This document shows positions 34,143 through 42,937 of a DNA stretch of 64,000 bases, piece after piece. The stretch's first letter is position 1; the number at the start of each line of letters is the position of its first letter. A program made the position numbers and the translations under genes. Source of the DNA: Arthrobacter sp. Alg241-R88 (GTDB lineage Bacteria > Actinomycetota > Actinomycetes > Actinomycetales > Micrococcaceae); contig NZ_UNRG01000004.1 of NCBI RefSeq assembly GCF_900537115.1, forward strand, positions 278,384 to 342,383, given 5' to 3'. The notes beneath the pieces are model-generated. The model was not told the origin of the DNA. It did no database searches and saw only the letters and a list, made by a program, of their open reading frames with translations.

Positions 34143-35305
34143 TGAAGGCGGTACATTTCGGGGCCGGAAACATCGGGCGCGGCTTTGTGGGCCTGCTCCT
34201 GCACAACGCAGGCTATGAGGTGGTGTTCGCCGACGTAGCGGAGGACCTCATCGCCGAACTCGCCAAGGCCGAGAGCTATGCCGTGCATGAAGTGGGGGAG
34301 AACCCTGCGGTGCGGACGGTGAGCAACTTCCGGGCGTTGAATTCCACCACGCAGGAGGCCGAGCTCGTTGCAGAAATTGCGACGGCGGACATCGTCACCA
34401 CCGCGGTGGGCCCGCACATCCTGAAGTTCGTGGCGCCGGTAATTGCCAGGGGCATCGTTGTACGGGGGGCAGAACTGGCTCCGCTGCAGGTCATGGCCTG
34501 TGAGAATGCCATCAACGCCACGGACATCCTGGCCAAGGAAGTGGCCTCACAGCCGGGGGCCGCCGCCGGGGCGCTCGACGGCAAAGCGGTGTTCGCGAAC
34601 ACCGCAGTCGACCGCATCGTCCCTAACCAGGAAGCCGGCCAGGGACTGGATGTCACGGTGGAGACGTTCTACGAATGGGTCATCGACCGTACCGCTTTTG
34701 CCGGTGCCGCCCCCGCGATTCCGGGCGCCACCTTTGTGGACGATCTCTCGCCTTACATCGAGCGGAAGCTGTTTACGGTGAACACCGGCCACGCGTCGGC
34801 CGCCTACTTCGGGTTCGAGGCGGGCCTGGAGAAAATTTCCGACGCCATGGCAGACCAGGACGTTGCCGAGGATGTCCGGGCGGTGCTGGAGGAGACCAAG
34901 CAGCTCCTGGTTTCCAAGCACGGTTTCAGCAACGATGAGCAGGAAGCCTACGTCCAGAAGATCCTGGTCCGGTTCTCCAACCCGTACCTGCCTGACACAG
35001 TGCACCGGGTGGGGCGTGCCCCGCTGCGAAAGCTGAGCCGGCACGAGCGGTTTATCGGACCGGCAGCGGAACTGGCCGAACGGGGTGTGGTGCCGGAGGC
35101 GCTCCTTGGCGCCATCGCCGCTGCCCTCCGCTTCAACGATCCCGCCGATACGGAGGCAACAGAGCTTGCCGGGATTCTTTCCTCGGCCAGCCCGGCTGAT
35201 GCCACAGCGAGGATCACAGGCCTGGAGCCCGCCCATCCGTTGTTCAATGCAGTCTCCACCCTGGTGGAGGAACGCCAGGCGGAGCTCGCCCAAACCCCCG
35301 CCTAG
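34142..35305 (+). CDS. mtlD: Mannitol-1-phosphate 5-dehydrogenase
   Basis: 387 residues; oxidises mannitol-1-phosphate to fructose-6-phosphate with NAD. N-terminal VKAVHFGAGNIGRGFVGLLLHNAGYEV is the diagnostic Rossmann start; ETFYEWVIDRTAF and VDDLSPYIERKLFTVNTGHASAAYFG are family signatures with the catalytic Lys. GTG 34142 overlaps the mtlA TAG. A 32-bp repeat unit begins one base after the stop. Confidence 0.95.
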   Translation: MKAVHFGAGNIGRGFVGLLLHNAGYEVVFADVAEDLIAELAKAESYAVHEVGENPAVRTVSNFRALNSTTQEAELVAEIATADIVTTAVGPHILKFVAPVIARGIVVRGAELAPLQVMACENAINATDILAKEVASQPGAAAGALDGKAVFANTAVDRIVPNQEAGQGLDVTVETFYEWVIDRTAFAGAAPAIPGATFVDDLSPYIERKLFTVNTGHASAAYFGFEAGLEKISDAMADQDVAEDVRAVLEETKQLLVSKHGFSNDEQEAYVQKILVRFSNPYLPDTVHRVGRAPLRKLSRHERFIGPAAELAERGVVPEALLGAIAAALRFNDPADTEATELAGILSSASPADATARITGLEPAHPLFNAVSTLVEERQAELAQTPA

Positions 35306-35306
35306 A

Positions 35307-35351
35307 CGCTCTCTCACATCCTGCGGGTTTTTCGGCAACCCTCCTGCAATC
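35307..35351. repeat. 32-bp-periodic repeat, locus B
   Basis: A CGCTCTCTCAC unit begins at 35307, 1 nt after the mtlD stop codon, with the TGCGGGTTTTTCGGCAA segment typical of the family; a decayed second unit (CCCTCCTGCA) starts exactly 32 bp later at 35339. A further degenerate copy (CTCTCCCACTTATG) may lie at 35396. Confidence 0.65.
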
Positions 35352-35385
35352 ACGACGCCGGCACTCACCTGAGTGCCGGCGTCGT
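35352..35385 (+). terminator. Hairpin terminator after mtlD
   Basis: ACGACGCCGGCACTCA (35352-35367) and TGAGTGCCGGCGTCGT (35370-35385) are perfect 16-bp arms around two bases, followed by TCTGT. It ends the mtlAD transcript and lies directly after the repeat units. Confidence 0.75.
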
Positions 35386-35431
35386 TCTGTGTGATCTCTC
35401 CCACTTATGACTCAAACTGCCGTTCCCGCTT

Positions 35432-35450
35432 TGAAGTTAGCCTTCCCTTA
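35432..35450. promoter_or_regulatory. IdeR/DtxR-like iron box upstream of the siderophore operon
   Basis: On the reverse strand TAAGGGAAGGCTAACTTCA matches the 19-bp DtxR/IdeR consensus (TTAGGTTAGGCTAACCTAA) at 14 of 19 positions, including the AGGCTAAC core. It lies 62 nt before the binding-protein start, fitting iron repression. Confidence 0.55.
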
Positions 35451-35511
35451 CTTATAGGCTCTGGATCATTAGGCAACGAAGTTGTGACGTATTACCCGAG
35501 CGGAGAAAAAC

Positions 35512-36459
35512 GTGAAGAAGAGGCTGTCAAGCTACCTGGGGGCACTTGCGGCGGGAGCGGCGCTTCTGACCGTCACCGCTTGCGGAGGAAGCGCGACGGC
35601 GACTCCCGCTGACGAAGCAACCACCATCACCGTGGAGCACGCACAAGGCAGCACCGCCAACGTCCCCGTGAATCCGGAGAAGGTTTTCACGTTCGACCTC
35701 GGCGTCCTGGACACGCTGGATGCCCTCGGCGTCGAGCCCGCGGGCGTGCCGGAAGCCGCCTACCCGGAGACACTCAGCAAGTACGCCGACGCGAAGTACA
35801 GCAAGATCGGGTCCCTGAAGGAACCGGACTTCGAGGCCGTCAGCGCCGGCGAACCCGACCTCATCATCATCTCCGGCCGCACTGCGGGAGCTTATGAGGA
35901 ACTGAGCAAGATCGCTCCCACGATCGACCTGTCCATCGATGCTGCCCAGCCGATGGAAAGCTTCAAGGCGCAGACCGAAAAGCTGGGAACCATCTTCGAC
36001 AAGGCGGCGGACGTGGAAGAAAAGCTCGCCGCAGTGGACGCCACCATCTCCGACACGAAGGCCAAGGCCGCCGACGCCGGCAAGGGCCTGATCGTCCTGA
36101 CCTCCGGCGGAGAGTTGACCGCCTACGGCGCCGGCTCGCGCTTCGGCATCATCCATGACGTCCTGGGCGTCCCCACGGCAGCAGACGTCAAGGTTGACGG
36201 CAGCCACGGCGAGGCAATCTCCTTCGAATACATCAAGCAGGCCAACCCGGACATCCTCTACGTCATCAACCGCGACACGGCGGTAGGCAACGAAGCTTCC
36301 GCCGCCAACCCCATCCTGGACAACGAACTCGTCCAGTCCACAAACGCCGCCAAGAACAACAAGGTCGTCAACCTGGACCCCGCCGGCTGGTACGTCGTGG
36401 GTTACGGCCTGAACAACATCAAGGCAATGGTGGACGCCGTCGCCGAGTCCGTGGCCTAA
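35512..36459 (+). CDS. Iron-siderophore ABC transporter substrate-binding lipoprotein
   Basis: 315 residues. Lipoprotein signal ending TVTAC (Cys at about residue 23), then a periplasmic-binding (Fe3+ siderophore) fold of the FatB/CeuE/YclQ type: NPEKVFTFDLGVLDTLDALGVEP, KIGSLKEPDFEAVSAGEPDLIIISGR, NPDILYVINRDTAVG. The similarity to catecholate/petrobactin receptors is by pattern only. GTG 35512 follows GGAG. First gene of a four-gene import operon. Confidence 0.88.
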   Translation: MKKRLSSYLGALAAGAALLTVTACGGSATATPADEATTITVEHAQGSTANVPVNPEKVFTFDLGVLDTLDALGVEPAGVPEAAYPETLSKYADAKYSKIGSLKEPDFEAVSAGEPDLIIISGRTAGAYEELSKIAPTIDLSIDAAQPMESFKAQTEKLGTIFDKAADVEEKLAAVDATISDTKAKAADAGKGLIVLTSGGELTAYGAGSRFGIIHDVLGVPTAADVKVDGSHGEAISFEYIKQANPDILYVINRDTAVGNEASAANPILDNELVQSTNAAKNNKVVNLDPAGWYVVGYGLNNIKAMVDAVAESVA

Positions 36460-36485
36460 CGCCACCCAACTGAGAACCGAGCTCC

Positions 36486-37493
36486 ATGACCGCCACCGCC
36501 GTGCGCCCGCTTGCGCCGGCAACCCGCAGCCAGGCCCGCCGCAGTGCAGGCCTGGCTGCGGCCGCAGTTGCCGTCCTTGCCCTCGCGGCCGCCAGCATGT
36601 TTGTGGGCGTCAGCGACGTCGCACTTCCGGCCCTCCTGTCGGGCGAACCGGCCACGGTGGAGGTCTTCTGGATTTCGCGTGTGCCACGGACCCTGGCCGT
36701 GGTGCTCGCCGGCATGGCGGTGGCTGTCGCCGGCCTGATCATGCAGCTCATGGCCAGGAACCGCTTCGTGGAGCCCTCAACGGTGGGAACGGTTGAATCC
36801 GCCACGCTCGGGATCCTGGTGGTTACCGTCTTTGCCCCGCAGGCCCCGGTACTGGCCAAGATGCTGGTGGCCAGCGCCTTCGCCATGCTGGGAACCGCGC
36901 TCTTTTTGGCCATCCTGCGGCGGCTCCCGGCCCGCAATACCCTGCTCATCCCGCTGGTGGGAATCATGCTGGGCGGGGTGATTGCTGCCGTCACCACGTT
37001 CTTCGCCTACCGCTACGACCTGCTGCAGACCCTCAGCAACTGGATGATCGGCGACTTCTCGGGGGTCCTCCGTGGCCGGTACGAGCTGCTCTGGATCGTC
37101 GCTGTCCTGATGCTGCTGGGCCTCCTCGCCGCCGACCGTTTCACCGTGGCGGGAATGGGCCAGGACTTCACCACCAACCTGGGGCTGAACTACGGCCGGA
37201 CCATGCGGTTGGGACTGGTCATCGTCTCGCTGATCTCGGCGGTGGTGGTCACCACCGTGGGCGCTGTCCCCTTCCTGGGGCTCGTGGTGCCCAACATCGT
37301 GTCCCTCGTCTTCGGCGACAACCTGCGCCGGGCCGTGCCGTGGACCGCCCTGTTCGGCGCCGCCTTCGTGCTGGTGTGCGACATCATCGGCCGGACCATC
37401 CGCTACCCCTACGAGGTCCCCGTGGGAATGGTGATGTCCGTGCTGGGCGCCATTCTCTTCCTCGCCCTGATCCTGAGGAAGCGCAATGCGTGA
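36486..37493 (+). CDS. Siderophore ABC transporter permease 1 (FecCD family)
   Basis: 335 residues, about nine to ten transmembrane helices. FecCD hallmarks: RVPRTLAVVLAGMAVAVAGLIMQ near the N-terminus and TVGAVPFLGLVVPNIVSLVFGDNLRRAVPWTALFGA. Partner of the next permease. Its last 8 nt overlap the next gene's start, implying translational coupling. Confidence 0.9.
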   Translation: MTATAVRPLAPATRSQARRSAGLAAAAVAVLALAAASMFVGVSDVALPALLSGEPATVEVFWISRVPRTLAVVLAGMAVAVAGLIMQLMARNRFVEPSTVGTVESATLGILVVTVFAPQAPVLAKMLVASAFAMLGTALFLAILRRLPARNTLLIPLVGIMLGGVIAAVTTFFAYRYDLLQTLSNWMIGDFSGVLRGRYELLWIVAVLMLLGLLAADRFTVAGMGQDFTTNLGLNYGRTMRLGLVIVSLISAVVVTTVGAVPFLGLVVPNIVSLVFGDNLRRAVPWTALFGAAFVLVCDIIGRTIRYPYEVPVGMVMSVLGAILFLALILRKRNA

Positions 37494-38535
37494 GAGCACA
37501 ACGCTGCTGCCACCCGCCCAAAAGCCTGGCATTGTGAAGGGGCGGGCCGCGGGGGCAGCGCCCAAACTCAAAGCCGCCATCCGTAATGCCTCTCCCCGCC
37601 TGGTGCTGGGGGTCCTGCTCGCGGCCGCGGCCGCCGTCGTCTGCCTTTTCCTGTTCTTCGAACTCAAAGGCAACATCGGATACATCCTGCCGCGCCGGGC
37701 CATCAAAGTGGCCGCGATGCTGCTGGTGGCCGTTGCCGTAGGGGTGTCCACCCTCCTGTTCCAGACCGTCACGGCCAACCGGATCCTGACGCCGTCAATT
37801 ATGGGCTTCGATTCGCTGTACATCCTGGTGCAGACGGCGATGGCGTTTACGCTCGGGGCCGCCGCGGTGGTGGCCGCCCCGCCCACGCTGCAGTTCGGCG
37901 TCGAAGTGCTGCTGATGGTGGCGTTCAGTGCGCTGCTGTACCGCTGGATGTTCACCGGCGCCACCCGCTCCCTCCATCTGCTCCTGCTGGTGGGCGTCAT
38001 CCTGGGCAGTTTGTTCCGCGGCCTGTCCTCCCTGCTGCAGCGGCTGATGGAGCCGAGCGAATTCATCATCCTCCAGGACCTGTTCTTCGCCAGTTTCAAC
38101 AACGTGGAGCCCGCGCTGCTGGGTGTCTCCGCGGTCATCGTTGCGGTTGTCTGTGCGGTTGTCTGGCGGGCGCGCCACACGCTGGACGTGCTGGCGCTGG
38201 GGCGCGACGTGGCCATCAACGTGGGTGTCGACCACCGGAAAATGGTGATGCGCGTCCTGCTGGGGTGCTCGCTGCTGGTGGCGGTGTCCACAGCGTTGGT
38301 GGGGCCCGTGACGTTCTTCGGGCTGCTGGTGGTGAGCCTGGGTTATCAGCTGTGCCGCGGCTTCAGCCACGCCTGGCTGCTGCCCATTGTGGTGCTGATC
38401 GGCGCCGTGGCCCTGGTGGGCGGGCAGTTGCTCCTGGAAAAGGTGTTCGGCTTCGGCACCGCCCTGAGCGTGGTCATCGAATTCGCCGGCGGCATCCTGT
38501 TCCTCTACCTCCTCCTGAAAGGCTCGCTGAAATGA
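37486..38535 (+). CDS. Siderophore ABC transporter permease 2 (FecCD family)
   Basis: 349 residues with an about 40-residue cytoplasmic N-terminus before the first helix. FecCD motifs: FQTVTANRILTPSIMGFDSLY and GPVTFFGLLVVSLGYQL. Layout of two different FecCD permeases after the binding protein matches FatBDC/YclNOPQ systems. ATG 37486 overlaps the previous stop. Confidence 0.9.
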   Translation: MRESTTLLPPAQKPGIVKGRAAGAAPKLKAAIRNASPRLVLGVLLAAAAAVVCLFLFFELKGNIGYILPRRAIKVAAMLLVAVAVGVSTLLFQTVTANRILTPSIMGFDSLYILVQTAMAFTLGAAAVVAAPPTLQFGVEVLLMVAFSALLYRWMFTGATRSLHLLLLVGVILGSLFRGLSSLLQRLMEPSEFIILQDLFFASFNNVEPALLGVSAVIVAVVCAVVWRARHTLDVLALGRDVAINVGVDHRKMVMRVLLGCSLLVAVSTALVGPVTFFGLLVVSLGYQLCRGFSHAWLLPIVVLIGAVALVGGQLLLEKVFGFGTALSVVIEFAGGILFLYLLLKGSLK

Positions 38536-38575
38536 CCTGCCCCCGTCCTGGTGCCACAACCGCAGGTACGCTGCC

Positions 38576-39334
38576 ATGATCGAGGTCCGGAACGTCTCCA
38601 AGAGCTACGGCGGGCAGGCGGTCCTCGACGACGTCAGCTGCGTGATCCCCGAGGGTGGCATCACCTCGATCATCGGCCCTAACGGGGCGGGAAAGTCCAC
38701 CCTGCTCTCGCTGATCAGCCGGCTGCAGCCGCTCGAGGCAGGCGCCGTGTCCGTTGCCGGCCTGGATATCGCCGCCACGGACAGCCGGGAGCTGGCGCGG
38801 ACCATGGCCATCCTGCGGCAGGAAAACCACCTGACCATGCGGCTCACCGTCCGGGACCTTGTGGCTTTTGGCCGCTTCCCCCACTCCGGCGGCCGGCCCA
38901 CTGTGGAGGACCTCGCCAAGGTGGAGGAAGCCATTGTGCACCTGGACCTGACGCCGATGGCGGACAAGTTCGTGGACGAGCTCTCGGGCGGCCAGCGCCA
39001 GCGCGCGTTCATCGCCATGGTGCTTGCGCAGGACACCCGGTACCTGCTCCTCGATGAGCCGTTGAACAACCTGGACATGAAGCACTCGGTGGAGATGATG
39101 CGGCTCCTGCGCAGGCTGGCTGACGAGTTCGGGAAAACAATCGTCCTGGTGGTCCATGACATCAACTTCGCGTCCTGCTACTCAGACACCATCCTGGCCA
39201 TGAAGGACGGGCGGTTGGTCCATCAGGGCAGCCCCCGCCAGATCATGCAGCAAGCCATGCTCCGCGACGTGTACGACATCGACATCCGCATCGAGGACAT
39301 CGACGGCAACCGGATCGGCGTGTACTTCGCCTGA
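38576..39334 (+). CDS. Siderophore ABC transporter ATP-binding protein
   Basis: 252 residues. Walker A IGPNGAGKST, signature LSGGQRQRAFIAMV, Walker B YLLLDEPLNNLD, H-loop VVHDINFAS. Q-loop ILRQENHLTMRLTVRDLV is typical of iron importers. Energises uptake through the two permeases. Followed by repeat locus C and a bidirectional terminator. Confidence 0.92.
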   Translation: MIEVRNVSKSYGGQAVLDDVSCVIPEGGITSIIGPNGAGKSTLLSLISRLQPLEAGAVSVAGLDIAATDSRELARTMAILRQENHLTMRLTVRDLVAFGRFPHSGGRPTVEDLAKVEEAIVHLDLTPMADKFVDELSGGQRQRAFIAMVLAQDTRYLLLDEPLNNLDMKHSVEMMRLLRRLADEFGKTIVLVVHDINFASCYSDTILAMKDGRLVHQGSPRQIMQQAMLRDVYDIDIRIEDIDGNRIGVYFA

Positions 39335-39344
39335 CGTTTCCCAA

Positions 39345-39421
39345 CGCTCTCCCACTTGATGCGTCCTTTCCGGCGACGCTCCTTCACTTGATGTGGGTTT
39401 TCCGGCGACGCTCGTTCATGT
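39345..39421. repeat. 32-bp-periodic repeat, left array (locus C)
   Basis: Three units begin CGCTC at 39345, 39377 and 39409, exactly 32 bp apart: two full (core CTTGATG, then TTTCCGGCGA) and one truncated. They lie directly after the ATPase stop and before a central hairpin. Confidence 0.8.
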
Positions 39422-39438
39422 TCTGCACGAAAAGCCAA

Positions 39439-39472
39439 GACCCTCCCGCACATGGGAATGTGGGGGAGGGTC
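39439..39472. terminator. Bidirectional terminator between convergent genes
   Basis: GACCCTCCC (39439-39447) pairs with GGGAGGGTC (39464-39472); after one mismatch CACAT pairs with ATGTG around the loop GGGA. It sits midway between the ATPase and sugar transporter stops and between the two halves of repeat locus C. Confidence 0.75.
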
Positions 39473-39489
39473 GGCCGTTGGGCTGCCAA

Positions 39490-39534
39490 AGGTGAAGGAG
39501 CGTTCCGTAAAAACGCCCGTTAGGTGAGAGAGCG
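39490..39534. repeat. 32-bp-periodic repeat, right inverted array (locus C)
   Basis: Two inverted units end GAGCG at 39502 and 39534, 32 bp apart. The outer one stops 1 nt before the sugar transporter stop codon on the minus strand. Together with 39345-39421 they form an inverted arrangement around the hairpin. Confidence 0.8.
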
Positions 39535-39535
39535 T

Positions 39536-40975
39536 CTAGCCCTTGGCGGAGCCCTTCGCCACAAACAGCGTCTCCGCCTGCTCCAGGGACATCCCGTTGG
39601 TCTCCGGCACCTTGAACATCACAAAGAAGAACGACGCCGCAGCGAACAGTGCGTACATGGCGTACGTCAGCGGGAGCGAACCGGCGGCCATGACCGGGAA
39701 GCTGAGCGTGATGGCAAAGTTCGCCACCCACTGCGCAGCGGCGGCAAGGCCAAGGGCGCGGGCACGGATCCGGGACGGGAAGATCTCGCCCAAGAGCACC
39801 CACACCAGCGGGCCCCAGGACGCGCCGAAGCTGACCACAAACACGTTGGCCGCCACGAGGGCCACCGCACCCCAGGCTCCGGGCAAAGAAATCTCGGTGC
39901 CGGATCCAACCGCGGAGGCGAACGCCAGGGCCATGGCAGCCAGGGACACGGCCATACCCACCGAGCCCGCCAGCAGGATGGGCCGGCGGCCGATGCGGTC
40001 CACCAGTGCGATGGCCACGAGGGTTACCAGGATGTTGGTGACGGAGGTGGCTACGGAGATCATGAGTGAATCTTTTTCCTGGAAGCCCACCGCCTTCCAC
40101 AGCGTGGTGGAGTAGTAGAAGATCACGTTGATGCCCACGAACTGCTGCAGGACGGACAGGATGATGCCCACCCAGACAACCGCCTGCAGGCCGAAGGTCT
40201 TGCCGCGGAGCGAGCCTTTCTGGCCCGCCAGCTTGTCCTCTTCGATCGCTTCACGAATTTCGCGGATGTGCCGGTCGGTGTCCTCGGCCGGTGCGATCGA
40301 GTCAAAGACTTCGCGTGCTTCGTCTTCCTTGCCCAGGAACACCAGGAACCGCGGCGACTCCGGGAGGGTGTAGGCCACCCAGCCGTAGACCACTGCCGGC
40401 AGGGCGGCGGCCAGGAACATCCAGCGCCAGGCCTCGATCCCCAGCCAGAAGGCCTGGTCGGCGCCGCCGGCGCTGGTGGCGAAGAGCGCGTCCGAGAGCA
40501 GCGCCGCGAAGATGCCTGTGGTGATGGCGAGCTGCTGCAACGACGCCAGGCGGCCGCGGACCTTGCGCGGCGAAATCTCGGAAATGTACGCAGGGGCGAT
40601 GACCGAGGCAAGGCCGATGCCCAGCCCGCCCACCAGGCGCCAGAAAATCAGGTCCCAGACACTGAAGGCGAAGCCGGTGCCGAGGGCGCTGACCAGGAAG
40701 AGCAGTGCGCCCAGTTTCATAGCGGGGATGCGTCCGTACCGGTCGGCGACTTTTCCGGCCAGGTACGCGCCGGCAGCACAGCCCAGCAGGGCGATGGCCA
40801 CGGCGAAGCCTGTGACAGCCTCGGACAGGGCAAACTCGTCCTTCATGGCATCCACCGCGCCATTTACCACGGACGAGTCGAAGCCGAACAGGAATCCGCC
40901 CACCGCACCTGCGAGCGCCAGCCAGATCACCCGCCGCGGTATCTTGGCTGTTGTCTGCTCCTGGGCAGTGGGCAT
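39536..40975 (-). CDS. MFS sugar transporter (sugar porter family)
   Basis: 479 residues, 12 transmembrane helices. Sugar-porter signatures: GFLFGFDSSVVNGA in TM1, ADRYGRIPAMKLGA, RLVGGLGIGLASVIAPAYISEISPRKVRGRLASLQQLAI, PESPRFLVFLGK, DRIGRRPILL and the C-terminal PETNGMSLEQAE. Likely a proton symporter for a hexose or pentose. ATG 40975 (MPTAQEQ) is chosen; the much longer open frame upstream is not family-like. Confidence 0.9.
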   Translation of the reverse strand: MPTAQEQTTAKIPRRVIWLALAGAVGGFLFGFDSSVVNGAVDAMKDEFALSEAVTGFAVAIALLGCAAGAYLAGKVADRYGRIPAMKLGALLFLVSALGTGFAFSVWDLIFWRLVGGLGIGLASVIAPAYISEISPRKVRGRLASLQQLAITTGIFAALLSDALFATSAGGADQAFWLGIEAWRWMFLAAALPAVVYGWVAYTLPESPRFLVFLGKEDEAREVFDSIAPAEDTDRHIREIREAIEEDKLAGQKGSLRGKTFGLQAVVWVGIILSVLQQFVGINVIFYYSTTLWKAVGFQEKDSLMISVATSVTNILVTLVAIALVDRIGRRPILLAGSVGMAVSLAAMALAFASAVGSGTEISLPGAWGAVALVAANVFVVSFGASWGPLVWVLLGEIFPSRIRARALGLAAAAQWVANFAITLSFPVMAAGSLPLTYAMYALFAAASFFFVMFKVPETNGMSLEQAETLFVAKGSAKG

Positions 40976-41132
40976 GGTTCTCCCTTGGTTCGGGTTCGGG
41001 TGGATGCGGTGCGGACGTCGTCGGCTGCGGAACCGGCCACCTGGCCGGCGCACACGCGCTAAACAGTGTTCCACGCCACCGCGGACTGTTCCAGTCGAGG
41101 GGTGCCAGGAGCCTGCTTGCCCCGAAACAGAG

Positions 41133-41167
41133 GACGACGACGGCGGGAGGCGCCCGCCGTCGTCGTC
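41133..41167 (-). terminator. Hairpin terminator after the drug MFS gene
   Basis: GACGACGACGGCGGG (41133-41147) and CCCGCCGTCGTCGTC (41153-41167) are perfect 15-bp arms with a 5-nt loop, 20 nt past the transporter stop. Confidence 0.75.
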
Positions 41168-41187
41168 ACATGGTGGGGGAGGGCAGG

Positions 41188-42840
41188 TTAGTGAACCGCG
41201 GCGGGCTCCTGCGGAACCGCCTTGGGGTCCGTGAGTTTCTTGTTGGGCAGCGCGAAGCTGATCAGGAATGCGATGCCGGTGAGCACGGCTGCCGTGAGCA
41301 TCACGGCGTCGATGGCATAGGCGAAGCCCTCGGTGATGGGGCGGGTCAGCGTGCTGTTGGCGGTGTGAAGCCAGCTGGTGTCGTTGAGGGATTCGTTGGA
41401 GGCGCCGTCCCGGAAGAACTCGTACAGCTTGGCGTTGGCGGGGTCTCCGGCCACCGCAGGATCCTGAAGGACTGCCTGGTACTCCGCACTTCCCATCGCG
41501 GACTTCATGGTGTCCGCGATCCGGGTAGCGGCCAGGCTGAACAGCATGGAGATGAAGACGGCGGTGCCCACTGCGCCGCCCATGGAGCGGAAGAACGCGG
41601 CGGAGGAGGTGCCCACGCCCATGTCGCGGCGCGGCACGGACACCTGCATGGCAAGGGTGAGCGGCTGCATGCAGAAACCCAGGCCCATGCCGAAGAAGAC
41701 CGCGATCACCCCAGGGACCCACAGGCCGGTGTCCACGCCCAGGGACAATCCCATCACCAGGGCGGCGACCGTGAGGATGGCCGTGCCCATGATGGGGAAG
41801 ATCCTGTAGGTGCCGGACGCCGAGATGGTGCGGCCGGCCGTGATGGAGCCGGTGAGGATGCCAACGGTGAAGGTGATCATCATCAGGCCGGCCTCGGTGG
41901 GGGTGAGGCCCTTGACCAACTGCAGGTACATCGGGAGCATGGCGATGGCCCCGAACATGCCGATGCCGATGATGAAGTTCAGCAGCGATGACAGGCCAAA
42001 GGTCGCGTTCCGGAAGAGCCGCAGCGGGATCAGTGCGTAGTCGCCGGCACGCTTCTCGGCGAGCAGGAACCAGACAACGCCCACCACGCCCAGGCCGTAG
42101 CAGAGGAAGGAGTTCAGGGACGCCCAGCCCCAGCTGCGCCCCTGCTCCGCCACCAGCAACAGCGGCACGATCGCCAGGGTGATAGCCGCTGCGCCCCAGT
42201 AGTCGATCTTCTGCTTCACGTGCTTGGCCGGCAGGTGCAGGAACAGGAACACCACTGCCAGTGCGGCGAGGCCGATGGGCAGGTTGATAAAGAACACCCA
42301 GCGCCAGCCCTCGAACCCCAGGATGTTGGCGGAACCGGCGAAGGCGCCGCCCACTACGGGGCCAAGCACCGAGGAGACGCCGAACACGGACATGAAGTAG
42401 CCCTGGTACTTGGCGCGGTCCTTCAATGAGACGATGTCGCCGATGATGGTCAGGGCGAGGGCCAGCAAGCCGCCCGCCCCCAGGCCCTGAACGCCGCGGG
42501 CAAGGGCCAGTTCGGTCATGGAATGGACCGAGCCTGCGTACAGGGACCCCGCCAGGAAGATCACAATCGCGGTCAGGTACAGCGGGCGGCGGCCGAAGAT
42601 GTCGCTGAGCTTGCCGTACAGCGGGGTGCTCACCGTGGACGTAATGAGGTAGGCGGTGGTGGCCCAGGCCTGGAGCGAGAGCCCGTCCAGGTCATTCGCG
42701 ATGGTGTAAATGGAGGTGGACACAATCGTCTGGTCCAGTGATGCCAGGAACATGCCCAGCATCAGGCCCACCATCACGGTGACGATTTGGCGCGGGGTCA
42801 GGGTGTCTCCTGCGGCGCGCGCGGCAGCGGGTTTGGGCAT
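41188..42840 (-). CDS. MFS multidrug efflux transporter (DHA2, 14-TM)
   Basis: 550 residues. DHA2/EmrB-QacA features: LGMFLASLDQTIVSTSIYTIANDL in TM1 (motif D1), LYGKLSDIFGRRPLYL (motif A), ARGVQGLGAGGLLALALTIIGDIV (motif B) and SVLGPVVGGAF (motif C antiporter). Probably exports hydrophobic cations or drugs by proton exchange. No adjacent regulator. A large extracytoplasmic loop lies near the C-terminus (about residues 455-495). Confidence 0.9.
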   Translation of the reverse strand: MPKPAAARAAGDTLTPRQIVTVMVGLMLGMFLASLDQTIVSTSIYTIANDLDGLSLQAWATTAYLITSTVSTPLYGKLSDIFGRRPLYLTAIVIFLAGSLYAGSVHSMTELALARGVQGLGAGGLLALALTIIGDIVSLKDRAKYQGYFMSVFGVSSVLGPVVGGAFAGSANILGFEGWRWVFFINLPIGLAALAVVFLFLHLPAKHVKQKIDYWGAAAITLAIVPLLLVAEQGRSWGWASLNSFLCYGLGVVGVVWFLLAEKRAGDYALIPLRLFRNATFGLSSLLNFIIGIGMFGAIAMLPMYLQLVKGLTPTEAGLMMITFTVGILTGSITAGRTISASGTYRIFPIMGTAILTVAALVMGLSLGVDTGLWVPGVIAVFFGMGLGFCMQPLTLAMQVSVPRRDMGVGTSSAAFFRSMGGAVGTAVFISMLFSLAATRIADTMKSAMGSAEYQAVLQDPAVAGDPANAKLYEFFRDGASNESLNDTSWLHTANSTLTRPITEGFAYAIDAVMLTAAVLTGIAFLISFALPNKKLTDPKAVPQEPAAVH

Positions 42841-42937
42841 GGGTGCTCCAGGGGAAGGAATCAGGCGGATAGTTGCTTTCAGTAACTATGTTACGCGCAG
42901 GTCTATTCCCCGGGGCCAGAACTTTCTGCTGACGGGG

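Noticed and set aside
36777..38291. Large antisense frames across the siderophore permeases
   Set aside because: Typical high-GC antisense shadows (Gln/His/Asp-rich) of well supported FecCD genes.
40975..41722. N-terminal extension of the sugar transporter to 728 residues
   Set aside because: Upstream part is Arg/His-rich, overlaps the drug transporter in another frame and crosses its terminator; the family starts at 40975.
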